Below the pieces are notes generated by a model. The model had not been told where the DNA came from. It worked only from the letters and a program-made list of their open reading frames with translations, and made no database searches. Shown here one piece after another: positions 17,624-26,021 of a DNA stretch of 64,000 bases. The stretch is from Cryobacterium mannosilyticum (lineage in GTDB: Bacteria; Actinomycetota; Actinomycetes; Actinomycetales; Microbacteriaceae), in contig NZ_SOFM01000044.1 in assembly GCF_004402705.1 (NCBI RefSeq), forward strand, positions 41,529-105,528, written 5' to 3'. Position 1 is the first letter of the stretch; the number at the start of each line of letters is the position of its first letter. Position numbers and translations under genes: made by a program.

Positions 17624-18223
17624 ATGGCCACACCACTCACGCCCGTCGCGCGCCCCGGCAACTGGAACCTGCCCAACCTGATCACGGTGGTGCGCATCCT
17701 GCTGGCACCCGTGTTCATCTGGCTGCTCCTGGCCGACGCGGGCCAGGACGGCGCCCTCCGCTGGGCCGCCGCAGTGCTCTTCATCCTCGCCATAGCGACC
17801 GACGGGATCGACGGCGCGATCGCCCGCCGCAACAACCAGGTCACCGACCTCGGCAAGCTCCTCGACCCGATCGCGGACAAGGTGCTTACCGGCGGGGCGC
17901 TCGTGTCCCTGTCCATCCTCGGCGAATTGTGGTGGTGGGTGACCATCGTCATCCTCGTGCGCGAAATCGGCATCACCGTCTTCCGGTTCGTGATGCTGAA
18001 GGACCGGGTCATCCCCGCCTCACGGGGCGGCAAGCTCAAGACCGTGCTGCAGTCCGTGGCGATCTCGCTGGCCCTCGTGCCGCTCTGGCTGCTGCTGGGT
18101 GACTGGGTGCACTGGGTGAACGGCGCGGTCATGGCCGCGGCGCTGGTCGCGACCGTGATCACCGGGGTCGACTACCTCCTCGCCGCCCGCCGCGACAACC
18201 GCGACGCTCCGGCCGCGAACTGA
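17624..18223 (+). CDS. pgsA: CDP-diacylglycerol-glycerol-3-phosphate 3-phosphatidyltransferase
   Basis: Integral membrane enzyme of 199 aa making phosphatidylglycerophosphate for phosphatidylglycerol/cardiolipin. The CDP-alcohol phosphotransferase signature D-x2-D-G-x-x-A-R-x8-G-x3-D-x3-D spans Asp60 to Asp85 ('TDGIDGAIARRNNQVTDLG'). Several transmembrane segments flank it. It sits directly after ftsK and 5 nt before the pncC start, so it is probably in one transcript with both. Confidence 0.94.
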   Translation: MATPLTPVARPGNWNLPNLITVVRILLAPVFIWLLLADAGQDGALRWAAAVLFILAIATDGIDGAIARRNNQVTDLGKLLDPIADKVLTGGALVSLSILGELWWWVTIVILVREIGITVFRFVMLKDRVIPASRGGKLKTVLQSVAISLALVPLWLLLGDWVHWVNGAVMAAALVATVITGVDYLLAARRDNRDAPAAN

Positions 18224-18228
18224 CGCCG

Positions 18229-18735
18229 ATGACCGCTGTGCCCGACCTGACGGCCGATCTGATCGGTGCGCTGACCGCGGCCGGCCTGACCATCGCCGTC
18301 GCCGAGTCGCTCACCGGTGGCCTTCTCACGGCCGAACTCATCCGGATCCCCGGGGCGTCCCTCTGCGTCAACGGGGGAGTCGTGGCCTACCAGACCGAGC
18401 TCAAGCACACCCTGCTCGGCGTGGACCCGGCGCTCCTGGCCGAACACGGGCCGGTGCATCCGGAGGTCGCCATTCAGATGGCCCGCGGTGTGCGCACCAG
18501 GCTCTCGACGGCCGGCCGCGCCGCCGACCTGGGCATCGCGACCACCGGCGCCGCCGGCCCGGACCCGCAGGGCGGGCACCCTGTCGGCACGGTCTTCCTC
18601 GGGCTGTCCCGCGGCGGCGAGGGGTGGGCGATTCCGCTCCGCCTGGCCGGTGACCGGGCGGCGATCCGGGCGCAGACCGTGGCCAGGGCGGTCGAAGCTG
18701 TGCACACCCTGATAGCCGGTTCCCGCCCGGAATAG
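18229..18735 (+). CDS. pncC: CinA-family nicotinamide-nucleotide amidohydrolase
   Basis: 168-aa stand-alone C-terminal CinA domain, which in characterised members deamidates NMN to NaMN. Motifs visible are 'VAESLTGGLLTAELI', 'GGVVAYQTELKHTLLGV' and 'TGAAGPDPQGGHPVGTVF'. The N-terminal MoCF-like domain of full CinA is missing, which is normal for this subgroup. It lies between pgsA and clgR, the standard actinobacterial position. Confidence 0.9.
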   Translation: MTAVPDLTADLIGALTAAGLTIAVAESLTGGLLTAELIRIPGASLCVNGGVVAYQTELKHTLLGVDPALLAEHGPVHPEVAIQMARGVRTRLSTAGRAADLGIATTGAAGPDPQGGHPVGTVFLGLSRGGEGWAIPLRLAGDRAAIRAQTVARAVEAVHTLIAGSRPE

Positions 18736-18903
18736 TTCCTGCGACACGGCGGTTACACCGAGCAGATTCACAAGAAAAGCCCAGTAGTCGTCGGTAGTCT
18801 CGGGGTGTCGGATGAATGTAGTACTGTAGGCCATCCGCCACACCAGACACCAGATGACCGTAGTTCACAAGTGGTACTGAAAAGGTACGAGAAGGAGGTT
18901 CCG

Positions 18904-19212
18904 ATGATTCTTGTAAGACAGGAAATCGGCGATGTGCTCAGGGACTTCCGCCTGCAGAAAGGGCGCACTCTGCGTCAGGTTGCGAGCAAGGCCAGCGTGG
19001 CCCTCGGCTACCTGAGCGAGGTCGAACGCGGTCAGAAGGAAGCGTCCTCCGAAATTCTGGCCTCCGTCGCAGACGCGTTGGAGACCCCGATCTCGGTCAT
19101 CATGCGCGAGGTCGGCGACCGTCTCGCGGTCATCGAGGGAATCGACCGTTTCCCCGACACCGTTCCGGACGAACTGGTCGCCAACTTCGACACCGGTCTG
19201 ATGGTTCGCTGA
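18904..19212 (+). CDS. clgR: ClgR-like XRE transcriptional regulator
   Basis: 102-aa DNA-binding protein with one Cro/CI helix-turn-helix at about residues 10-65 ('LRQVASKASVALGYLSEVER'). In Streptomyces and Corynebacterium, ClgR activates clp protease and lon genes and is itself a Clp substrate. The family call rests on sequence and on its place between pncC and recA. I chose the ATG at 18904 because AAGGAGG sits 7 nt upstream. The preceding 168 nt hold no gene. There GTACTGAAAAGGTAC (around 18873-18889) offers a short inverted repeat near the promoter region, but no ClgR box could be assigned. Confidence 0.88.
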   Translation: MILVRQEIGDVLRDFRLQKGRTLRQVASKASVALGYLSEVERGQKEASSEILASVADALETPISVIMREVGDRLAVIEGIDRFPDTVPDELVANFDTGLMVR

Positions 19213-19243
19213 CGCTTGCGGCAGCGATTCCTGTGTTCCCCGC

Positions 19244-19465
19244 ATGCGCCTGAGTGAGTTCCGGCAGGCCCTGAACGACGAGTTCGGCGAGGGTTACGGT
19301 CGCGTGCTCACCCGGGACCTCATCCTCACCGCCTTCGGGCGCACCGCCGACCAGGCACTGGCCGGCGGTGCGCCGGCACGCGATGTGTGGCTTGCGCTCT
19401 GCGCCGAAACGGACGTCCCGAAGAGCCGCTGGTACGGCGCGGGGCTTCCCGCCGCGCGGAAATAG
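19244..19465 (+). CDS. DUF3046 protein
   Basis: 73-aa cytoplasmic protein of unknown function. It shows the family pattern: 'MRLSEFRQALNDEFGEGYG' at the start, 'GRTADQALAGG' in the middle, and a 'VWLALC' helix. DUF3046 is found almost only in actinobacteria, just upstream of recA as here. No enzymatic motif is visible. It starts 31 nt after clgR. Confidence 0.85.
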   Translation: MRLSEFRQALNDEFGEGYGRVLTRDLILTAFGRTADQALAGGAPARDVWLALCAETDVPKSRWYGAGLPAARK

Positions 19466-19470
19466 CACCC

Positions 19471-19498
19471 GCTCCGTCGACACTCGCTCCGTCGACAC
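19471..19498. repeat. 15-bp tandem repeat upstream of recA
   Basis: GCTCCGTCGACAC occurs at 19471-19483 and again at 19486-19498 (period 15), with a degenerate third copy beginning at 19501. It lies in the 318-nt DUF3046-recA gap, upstream of the SOS box. Function unknown; possibly a remnant of coding slippage after the DUF3046 stop. Confidence 0.6.
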
Positions 19499-19560
19499 CC
19501 GCTTCGTCCGGCGCGGCGCCGGTGAGTTTCGACGACACGCCCGATTCGAGAGCCAAAAGC

Positions 19561-19589
19561 TCGAATACGTGTTCGCATCTTGCTAGGCT
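19561..19589 (+). promoter_or_regulatory. SOS box and promoter of recA
   Basis: TCGAATACGTGTTCGC (19561-19576) matches the actinobacterial LexA operator pattern TCGAAC-N4-GTTCGA at 10 of 12 half-site positions. TAGGCT at 19584-19589 is a plausible -10 box; 17 bp upstream the -35 position falls on the operator's left half, so bound LexA would block RNA polymerase. The implied leader to the recA ATG is about 190 nt. Confidence 0.8.
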
Positions 19590-19783
19590 CCTCAACAGCA
19601 GACGTCGACGACGGATTGTGCACGCGCACCGCGGTTTCCGTCCGATGTCGGAGGTGCGGCGTACAGTCGGTTTTCGTCAGAGACAGACAGCGAATGCCTT
19701 GTCGAGAGCGGCACCCGGGGTCTTCCCGGTCGCCGCGGTCGACAGCCTATAGGCGCCGAAACGCACGACCGAAGGAGTCCACC

Positions 19784-20923
19784 ATGGCATCAGCAGCAGA
19801 CCGCGAGAAGGCACTCGACACCGCGCTCGCCCAGATTGACCGCCAGTTCGGCAAGGGCTCGGTCATGCGTCTGGGCAGCGACGAGCGCGCCCCCGTCGAG
19901 ACCATCTCCACCGGATCCATCGCCCTGGACGTCGCGCTCGGGATCGGTGGGCTCCCGCGCGGCCGCATCGTCGAGATCTACGGCCCGGAGTCCTCCGGCA
20001 AGACCACGCTGACCCTGCACGCGATCGCCAACGCGCAGAAGGGCGGCGGAATCGCCGCCTTCATCGACGCGGAACACGCCCTCGACCCTGAATACGCGAG
20101 GAAGCTCGGCGTCGACATCGACGCCCTCCTGGTCTCCCAGCCCGACACGGGTGAGCAGGCGCTCGAGATCGCCGACATGCTCGTGCGAAGCGGCTCGATC
20201 GACCTGATCGTCATCGACTCCGTCGCCGCGCTCGTGCCCCGCGCCGAGATCGAAGGAGAGATGGGTGACTCGCACGTCGGACTCCAGGCCCGACTGATGT
20301 CCCAGGCGCTGCGCAAGCTCACCGGTGGCCTCAGCCAGACCAACACCACCATGATCTTCATCAACCAGCTGCGCGAGAAGATCGGCGTGTTCTTCGGCAG
20401 CCCCGAGACCACCGCCGGGGGAAAGGCGCTCAAGTTCTACGCCTCGGTCCGACTGGACATCCGCCGGATCGAAACCCTCAAGGACGGCACCGAAGCCGTC
20501 GGTAACCGCACCAGGGTCAAGGTCGTCAAGAACAAGATGGCGCCGCCGTTCAAGCAGGCCGAGTTCGACATCATCTACGGCATCGGCATCTCCCGGGAGG
20601 GCAGCCTGATCGACTTCGGCGTCGACCAGGGCATCGTCAAGAAGTCCGGAGCCTGGTACACCTACGACGGCGACCAGCTCGGCCAGGGCAAGGAGAATTC
20701 CCGGAACTTCCTGCTCAAGAACCCAGACATGGCCAACGAGATCGAGAAGAAGATCCTCTTCAAGCTTGGCGTCGGCCCCGAAGGTGCCGCAGCCAAGAAG
20801 GCCCAACTCGCAGCCGACGCCGCTGCAGCCGCAGTCACGGCCGCCGCCGCAGCCGCGGCCAAGGAGGCCGGCCTGGACGCCAAGTCCGTCCCGGCGAAGC
20901 TCGCAGCGCGCAAGGGCGCGTAG
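19784..20923 (+). CDS. recA: RecA recombinase
   Basis: Homologous-recombination ATPase and co-protease for LexA self-cleavage; 379 aa. Walker A is GPESSGKT at residues 67-74. The L1/L2 region contains 'EGEMGDSHVGLQARLMSQAL' and 'GGKALKFYASVRLDIRR'. I chose the ATG at 19784 with GAAGGAG upstream; an in-frame reading further upstream crosses the SOS box. The C-terminal ~45 residues are an Ala/Lys-rich stretch rather than the acidic tail usual in RecA. recX follows after 5 nt, so the two are almost certainly co-transcribed. Confidence 0.97.
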   Translation: MASAADREKALDTALAQIDRQFGKGSVMRLGSDERAPVETISTGSIALDVALGIGGLPRGRIVEIYGPESSGKTTLTLHAIANAQKGGGIAAFIDAEHALDPEYARKLGVDIDALLVSQPDTGEQALEIADMLVRSGSIDLIVIDSVAALVPRAEIEGEMGDSHVGLQARLMSQALRKLTGGLSQTNTTMIFINQLREKIGVFFGSPETTAGGKALKFYASVRLDIRRIETLKDGTEAVGNRTRVKVVKNKMAPPFKQAEFDIIYGIGISREGSLIDFGVDQGIVKKSGAWYTYDGDQLGQGKENSRNFLLKNPDMANEIEKKILFKLGVGPEGAAAKKAQLAADAAAAAVTAAAAAAAKEAGLDAKSVPAKLAARKGA

Positions 20924-20928
20924 CCGCG

Positions 20929-21720
20929 ATGGTGCACTTCGAACCGGCCGACGAGGTCACCCCGATCAGCGCGGCCCGCGCGAAAAGCAGGGCTCGGGCC
21001 GCGGCGAAGGCCCTGTCGGCCGAACCGGCCGCGGAGGACATCGCCGCGGGAACACCGGCACTGGCCCCGGTCACCTACCTGCGCGGTGGGGCCCCGGCCG
21101 GTTCAGCCCCGAATGGTTCCGCCCCGGCAGGTTCAGCCCCGACCGAGGCGCCGCCCGAGGCGCACGAGGCAGACGAGGATGCCCCGGGTGCGGCTTCCTC
21201 GGCCACCGCCGAGGCCGATGCGGCGGCCGAACGGGAACACGCGGAGCAGATGCTGCTGCAGCGGCTGCGCGCACGCTCACTGTCGGCCACCGAGGCGCGC
21301 ACTGTTCTGGCCGGCACCGAGATCGCCGAACACGAGATCGACGAGGTCATCGACCGGTTCGCCGAACTCGGCTACATCGACGAGGGCAAGCTGGCCGACC
21401 AGATCCTGCACAGCCACCACGAACGCAAGGGCCTGGGCCGGTCCGGGGTGCAGGCGGAGATGCGCCGCCGCGGCCTCGACCACGACCTGATCCTCGAAAA
21501 GCTCGAAGAGCTCCCCGACGACGAGGCGGAACGCGCCATCGAACTGGCCTGCAAGCGGGTGCAGCAACTGGGCCGCCTCGACGACCAGACCGTCGACCGG
21601 AGGCTGACCGGGTTCCTCATGCGCAAGGGTTACGCCTCGTCCGCAGTGCGCCTGGCCGTCAAGGCCGCCCTGGCGTCCCGGTCCGGTTCCGGGGGAGCAT
21701 CACGGGTGCGGTTCCGCTGA
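20929..21720 (+). CDS. recX: RecX regulatory protein
   Basis: Modulator that binds RecA filaments and limits their growth. 263 aa; the RecX three-helix repeats occupy about residues 105-255 ('EHAEQMLLQRLRARSLSATEA', 'RFAELGYIDEGKLADQ', 'FLMRKGYASSAV'). The first ~100 residues are a low-complexity Ala/Pro/Glu extension containing the repeat G-S-A-P (positions about 60-72). It is located 5 nt after recA, the typical arrangement. Confidence 0.92.
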   Translation: MVHFEPADEVTPISAARAKSRARAAAKALSAEPAAEDIAAGTPALAPVTYLRGGAPAGSAPNGSAPAGSAPTEAPPEAHEADEDAPGAASSATAEADAAAEREHAEQMLLQRLRARSLSATEARTVLAGTEIAEHEIDEVIDRFAELGYIDEGKLADQILHSHHERKGLGRSGVQAEMRRRGLDHDLILEKLEELPDDEAERAIELACKRVQQLGRLDDQTVDRRLTGFLMRKGYASSAVRLAVKAALASRSGSGGASRVRFR

Positions 21721-21771
21721 TCCGGCGGTCCTTTCCCGCGCTCAGGGTTCGACGCGTAAACTGAGGCCACT

Positions 21772-23463
21772 ATGACCCGCAGCACCCCCGCATCCCCATT
21801 CTCCGGCGCCGTGACGCTGAGCCCACCGGCAGCGAGCACCGAGGACGACCCGATGACCCGCACCCGCACCCTGATCGCGCCGTCGAGCGCGGCCCGCGCC
21901 GCGGACGGCCGGGTGCGCACCTACGAGGTGCGCACCTTCGGCTGCCAGATGAACGTGCACGATTCCGAACGCCTGAGCGGTTCGCTCGAGGCGGCCGGTT
22001 ACGTGCCCGCCGCCGGCGAGGAGGCCGACATCGTCGTGCTCAACACCTGCGCCGTGCGGGAGAACGCAGACAACAAGCTCTACGGCAACCTGGGCCAGCT
22101 GGCGTCGGTGAAGCGGCGCCACGAAGGCATGCAGATCGCCGTGGGCGGCTGCCTCGCCCAGAAGGACAAGGACACGATCCTGGCCAAGGCCCCCTGGGTC
22201 GACGTCGTGTTCGGCACCCACAACATGGGGTCGCTGCCCAGCCTGCTGGAACGGTCCCGCCACAACGGCGAGGCCCAGCTCGAGATCCTCGAGGCGCTGG
22301 AAACCTTCCCGTCCACCCTGCCGACCAAACGCGACTCCAGCTACAGCGGCTGGGTGTCCATTTCGGTCGGTTGCAACAACACCTGCACGTTCTGCATCGT
22401 GCCGGCGCTCCGCGGCAAGGAGAAGGACCGCCGTCCCGGCGAGATCCTCGCCGAGATCCAGTCCCTCGTCGACGACGGGGCGATCGAGGTCACCCTGCTC
22501 GGCCAGAACGTCAACTCCTACGGCGTCGAATTCGGAGACCGTCTCGCGTTCGGCAAGCTGCTGCGCGCCGCGGGACGGATCGAGGGGCTGGAACGCATCC
22601 GGTTCACCAGCCCGCACCCCGCCGCGTTCACCGACGACGTGATCGACGCGATGGCGGAGACCCCGGCGGTCATGCCTCAGCTGCACATGCCCCTGCAGTC
22701 CGGCTCCGACCGCATCCTCAAGTCGATGCGGCGCTCCTACCGCTCCGCCCGTTTCCTCGGCATCCTCGACCGGGTGCGGGCCCAGATGCCGCACGCGGCG
22801 ATCAGCACCGACATCATCGTCGGTTTCCCCGGCGAGACCGAGGAGGACTTCCAGGAGACCCTCCGCGTGGTCGAACTGGCCCGGTTCGCGACGGCGTTCA
22901 CCTTCCAGTACTCGATCCGGCCAGGCACCCCGGCCGCCACCATGGCCGACCAGGTGCCCAAAGAGGTCGTGCAGGACCGCTACGAACGCCTCGCCGCGCT
23001 CCAGGAGCGCATCTCCTGGGAGGAGAACCAGGCCGTGATCGGCCGAGAGGTCGACCTCCTGGTCGCCAACGGCGAGGGCCGCAAGGATGCCGACACCCAC
23101 CGGCTGAGCGGGCGCGCCCCCGACAGCCGGCTGGTGCACTTCGACGTCCCGGCAGGGTCCGAACTGCCCCGGCCCGGCGACATCGTCACCGTGACCGTGA
23201 CCCAGGCGGCGCCGTTCCACCTGATCGCCGACTCGCTCGACGGCTCCCCGCTGCGGATCCGGCGCACCCGCGCCGGCGATGCCTGGGACCTGGCCGAGGC
23301 CGAGGCGTGCGGGGTGCCCAGCCACAGCGGTGCAGCCGCGACGGGCGGCGCCGTGTCCCTCGGAATGCCGACCCTGGGCCTGCCCTCCACCGGGCTGCCC
23401 GCCGCGGCGCGCAGCACGGTTTCCACGACCCCGATCTACGACGTCACCGACGGGGAGCGCTAA
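21772..23463 (+). CDS. miaB: tRNA-2-methylthio-N6-dimethylallyladenosine synthase
   Basis: Radical-SAM methylthiotransferase acting on A37 of tRNAs reading UNN codons. 563 aa. The N-terminal MTTase domain has three cluster cysteines ('TFGCQMN', 'LNTCAVRENA', 'VGGCLAQ'); the radical-SAM motif is Cys201-x3-Cys205-x2-Cys208; a TRAM domain follows. The C-terminus runs ~60 residues beyond TRAM as an Ala/Gly-rich tail. I chose the ATG at 21772 (TAAACT box 9 nt upstream); an in-frame ATG at 21853 is possible. miaA, which makes the substrate modification, begins 5 nt after the stop. Confidence 0.95.
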   Translation: MTRSTPASPFSGAVTLSPPAASTEDDPMTRTRTLIAPSSAARAADGRVRTYEVRTFGCQMNVHDSERLSGSLEAAGYVPAAGEEADIVVLNTCAVRENADNKLYGNLGQLASVKRRHEGMQIAVGGCLAQKDKDTILAKAPWVDVVFGTHNMGSLPSLLERSRHNGEAQLEILEALETFPSTLPTKRDSSYSGWVSISVGCNNTCTFCIVPALRGKEKDRRPGEILAEIQSLVDDGAIEVTLLGQNVNSYGVEFGDRLAFGKLLRAAGRIEGLERIRFTSPHPAAFTDDVIDAMAETPAVMPQLHMPLQSGSDRILKSMRRSYRSARFLGILDRVRAQMPHAAISTDIIVGFPGETEEDFQETLRVVELARFATAFTFQYSIRPGTPAATMADQVPKEVVQDRYERLAALQERISWEENQAVIGREVDLLVANGEGRKDADTHRLSGRAPDSRLVHFDVPAGSELPRPGDIVTVTVTQAAPFHLIADSLDGSPLRIRRTRAGDAWDLAEAEACGVPSHSGAAATGGAVSLGMPTLGLPSTGLPAAARSTVSTTPIYDVTDGER

Positions 23464-23467
23464 CCGG

Positions 23468-24433
23468 GTGCACGACGTCGACACGGACGCCGGCCCCGGA
23501 CTGGTGGTCGTGGTCGGGCCGACCGGCACCGGCAAGTCCGAGCTCTCCCTCGACCTCGCGGAACGCCTGGCCGCGAGCGGCCGGGCCGCGGAGATCGTCA
23601 ACGCGGATGCCATGCAGTTGTACCGCGGAATGGACATCGGCACCGCCAAGCTCTCCGTGGCGGAACGCCGCGGCATCCCGCACCATCTCCTCGACGTGCT
23701 GGCGGTGACCGATGAGGCCACGGTCGCGCGGTACCAGATCGAGGCCAGGGCGGCCATCACCGAGATCATCGGGCGGGGAGCCGTGCCCATCCTCGTCGGC
23801 GGCTCCGGGCTGTACGTGTCGTCTGTCGTGTTCGACTTCCAGTTCCCCGGTACCGACCCCGTGCTCCGGGCGCGGCTGGAGACCGAACTGGTCGAGCAGG
23901 GCCCCGGCGCGCTCTACGCCCGGCTCACAGCCGTCGACCCGGCCGCTGCGGCCCGGATCGGCGCGAGCAACGGCCGCAGGCTCGTGCGCGCGCTCGAGGT
24001 CGTCGAAATCACCGGAGCCCCGCACTCCGCGGCGCTGCCCGGTGACCCGGTCTACTGGCGGCCGACCGTGACCGTCGGGCTGCGCGCGCCCCGGGACGAG
24101 CTGACGCCCCACCTCGACGCGCGTGTCACCGCGATGTGGGCCGCGGGGCTGCCCGACGAGGTCGAGGCGCTGATCCCGGCGGGAATCGAAACCGGCGTCA
24201 CGGCCAGCCGGGCCATCGGCTACGCGCAGGCGCTCGGCCAGCTTCGCGGCACCCTCACCCGTGCCGAGGCGATCGAGCAGACCCAGCAGTTCACCCGCCG
24301 CTACGCCCGGCGACAGGTCAGCTGGTTCAAGCGCTCCCCGCACACCCACTGGATCGACTCCGCCGCCGCCGACCGGGTGCAGCAGGCCGTCGATCGGATC
24401 GACGGCGGGATGCCGGCGACGCCGCTCTCCTAA
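23468..24433 (+). CDS. miaA: tRNA dimethylallyltransferase
   Basis: Adds the isopentenyl group to A37 of tRNA, providing the substrate of MiaB. 321 aa from a GTG start. P-loop GPTGTGKS is at residues 17-24, followed by 'NADAMQLYRGMDIGTAK', 'GGSGLYVSSV' and 'FTRRYARRQVSWFKR'. The GTG lies 5 nt after the miaB stop, so the pair should be one transcript. The stop TAA (24431-24433) is embedded in the -10 box of dapF. Confidence 0.95.
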   Translation: MHDVDTDAGPGLVVVVGPTGTGKSELSLDLAERLAASGRAAEIVNADAMQLYRGMDIGTAKLSVAERRGIPHHLLDVLAVTDEATVARYQIEARAAITEIIGRGAVPILVGGSGLYVSSVVFDFQFPGTDPVLRARLETELVEQGPGALYARLTAVDPAAAARIGASNGRRLVRALEVVEITGAPHSAALPGDPVYWRPTVTVGLRAPRDELTPHLDARVTAMWAAGLPDEVEALIPAGIETGVTASRAIGYAQALGQLRGTLTRAEAIEQTQQFTRRYARRQVSWFKRSPHTHWIDSAAADRVQQAVDRIDGGMPATPLS

Positions 24434-24436
24434 ACT
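24431..24436 (+). promoter_or_regulatory. Leaderless -10 box of dapF
   Basis: TAAACT followed by GGACCC and ATG. Its first three bases are the miaA stop codon. Confidence 0.55.
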
Positions 24437-24442
24437 GGACCC

Positions 24443-25324
24443 ATGGGACTGGATCTGAACTTCACCAAGGGCCACGGCACGGGCAACGATTTCGTGTTGT
24501 TCGCCGACCCTGACGGCCGCATCGACCTCACCCCCGACCAGATCCGCGCCGTCTGCGACCGCCGGTTCGGCATCGGCGGCGATGGCATCATCCGTGCGGT
24601 GCGTTCGCGCAGCCTCGACGCGGGCGGCGCCGCACTGGCCGAGGACGACCAGGCCGAATGGTTCATGGACTACTGGAACGCCGACGGCACCGTCTCGGAA
24701 ATGTGCGGCAACGGCATCCGCGTGTACACCCGGTTCCTGGTGGAGCAGGGCCTGGCGACGCTCGCCGGCGGCGAGACCCTGAGCATCGGAACGCGCGGGG
24801 GAGTGCGCGACGTGCAGCGCGGCGGAACCGGCTACCAGGTCGACCTCGGCCGGTGGAAGCTCGACGGCGGGGAACCGCTCGTGCGGGCCAAGAACCTGCC
24901 GGTCGCCCGCCCCGGCCTCGGCATCAACGTGGGCAACCCGCACGTCGTCGTGGCCCTCGCCGACGACGCCGAACTGGAGAACGCCGACCTCACCTTCGTG
25001 CCGCAGCTCGACCCGGAGCCGTCGGCCGGCGCGAACATCGAATTCGTGGTGCCCAACGATCCGTTGGTCGTCGACGGCGTCGGCCGCATCCGGATGCGCG
25101 TGCACGAGCGCGGCAGCGGCGAAACGTTGTCCTGCGGTACCGGCGCCGCCGCGGCGGCCCTCGCGACCCGGCACTGGGCCGGAGCCGGGGCACCCAACCA
25201 GTGGCGGGTCGAAGTGCGGGGCGGCGTGCTGGGCGTGCGGATGTTCCCGACCGAGGACGGCGAGCACGTGTCACTGTCCGGCCCGGCCGACCTGGTCTTC
25301 GACGGGGTCTTCCGCCTGGCCTGA
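24443..25324 (+). CDS. dapF: Diaminopimelate epimerase
   Basis: Interconverts LL- and meso-diaminopimelate; meso-DAP feeds lysine and, where used, peptidoglycan. 293 aa in two similar lobes. The catalytic cysteine pair is in 'SEMCGNGIRVY' and 'ETLSCGTGAAAAAL'. The N-terminal 'FTKGHGTGNDFV' is characteristic. It is convergent with the RsmC-like methyltransferase across a hairpin. Confidence 0.96.
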   Translation: MGLDLNFTKGHGTGNDFVLFADPDGRIDLTPDQIRAVCDRRFGIGGDGIIRAVRSRSLDAGGAALAEDDQAEWFMDYWNADGTVSEMCGNGIRVYTRFLVEQGLATLAGGETLSIGTRGGVRDVQRGGTGYQVDLGRWKLDGGEPLVRAKNLPVARPGLGINVGNPHVVVALADDAELENADLTFVPQLDPEPSAGANIEFVVPNDPLVVDGVGRIRMRVHERGSGETLSCGTGAAAAALATRHWAGAGAPNQWRVEVRGGVLGVRMFPTEDGEHVSLSGPADLVFDGVFRLA

Positions 25325-25338
25325 GAACGCGCCGGACC

Positions 25339-25361
25339 GGCTCGGCGTCAGTCGCCGAGCC
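25339..25361. terminator. Hairpin between dapF and the methyltransferase gene
   Basis: Perfect 9-bp stem GGCTCGGCG / CGCCGAGCC with loop TCAGT, placed between two convergent stops. No T-tract; probable bidirectional terminator. Confidence 0.55.
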
Positions 25362-25367
25362 CGGGAG

Positions 25368-25979
25368 TCACTCGTGGCGCTTGACGCGGAGCACCCGGAA
25401 GCCCTTGCTGATGGCGTGCCGGCTGGTCGTGAACTCGTCGGGCAGGTCGCCGTCGAGCCAGCGCTGCAGCGAGTCGGAGCCGAGGTTGCGCTGCACGACG
25501 AGCCAGGCATCCGAGTCGGGCTCCAGGCGCGGCAGCCAAGTGTGCAGGAGGTTGTGCAGCTCGCTCTTGCCCACCCGGATCGGCGGGTTCGACCAGATCG
25601 TGCGAAAGCTCAGATGGGCCGGAACCTGGTCGGGCAGCACGGCCGTGACGTTGGTCAGGCCCAGCTTCTCCGCGTTGAGCCGCACGAGGTCGAGCGCGCG
25701 CTCGTTCACGTCGACCGCCCAGATGGTGGCCCGGGGCGAGGCGAGGGCCAGGTGCAGGCTGATCGGTCCCCAGCCGCAGCCGAGGTCGAGGAAGTCGCCG
25801 CCCGGCGGCGGGGTCGGAGCGTTGCCGAGCAGGACCTGGGTGCCGGTGTCGATGTGGTCGGGGCTGAAGACCGAATTGGCGGTCGTCAACAGCCGGTCCT
25901 GGCCGCCCAGCGAAACAGTGATCTGCCTGAGTTTCAGGGCGCTGTCGGGTGCCGGGGTGAAGTAGTGGTCTGAGGCCAT
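25368..25979 (-). CDS. RsmC-like class I SAM methyltransferase
   Basis: 203-aa methyltransferase. SAM motif I is 'DFLDLGCGWGPISLHLA' and motif IV is 'IWSNPPIRVGKSELH', an NPP signature typical of N-methylation of guanine or glutamine. The closest pattern is the C-terminal catalytic half of RsmC (16S rRNA G1207) or related short proteins. The N-terminal non-catalytic half of enterobacterial RsmC is absent. ATG at 25979, with TAGGTT 7 nt upstream. Divergent from hflX. Confidence 0.82.
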   Translation of the reverse strand: MASDHYFTPAPDSALKLRQITVSLGGQDRLLTTANSVFSPDHIDTGTQVLLGNAPTPPPGGDFLDLGCGWGPISLHLALASPRATIWAVDVNERALDLVRLNAEKLGLTNVTAVLPDQVPAHLSFRTIWSNPPIRVGKSELHNLLHTWLPRLEPDSDAWLVVQRNLGSDSLQRWLDGDLPDEFTTSRHAISKGFRVLRVKRHE

Positions 25980-25986
25980 AGTAGGG

Positions 25987-25992
25987 AACCTA
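25987..25992 (-). promoter_or_regulatory. Leaderless -10 box of the methyltransferase gene
   Basis: TAGGTT on the minus strand, 7-nt spacer to the ATG. Confidence 0.5.
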
Positions 25993-26008
25993 TCGTGCTT
26001 CGAGGAAC

Positions 26009-26014
26009 TAAGGT
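26009..26014 (+). promoter_or_regulatory. Leaderless -10 box of hflX
   Basis: TAAGGT, 7-nt spacer (TAAAGCA) to the ATG at 26022. It lies only 17 bp from the opposing -10 box of the methyltransferase gene. Confidence 0.5.
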
Positions 26015-26021
26015 TAAAGCA

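Noticed and set aside
18736..18903. ClgR autoregulatory operator upstream of clgR
   Set aside because: No CGC-N5-GCG type palindrome in a convincing position; only short inverted repeats around GTAC were found.
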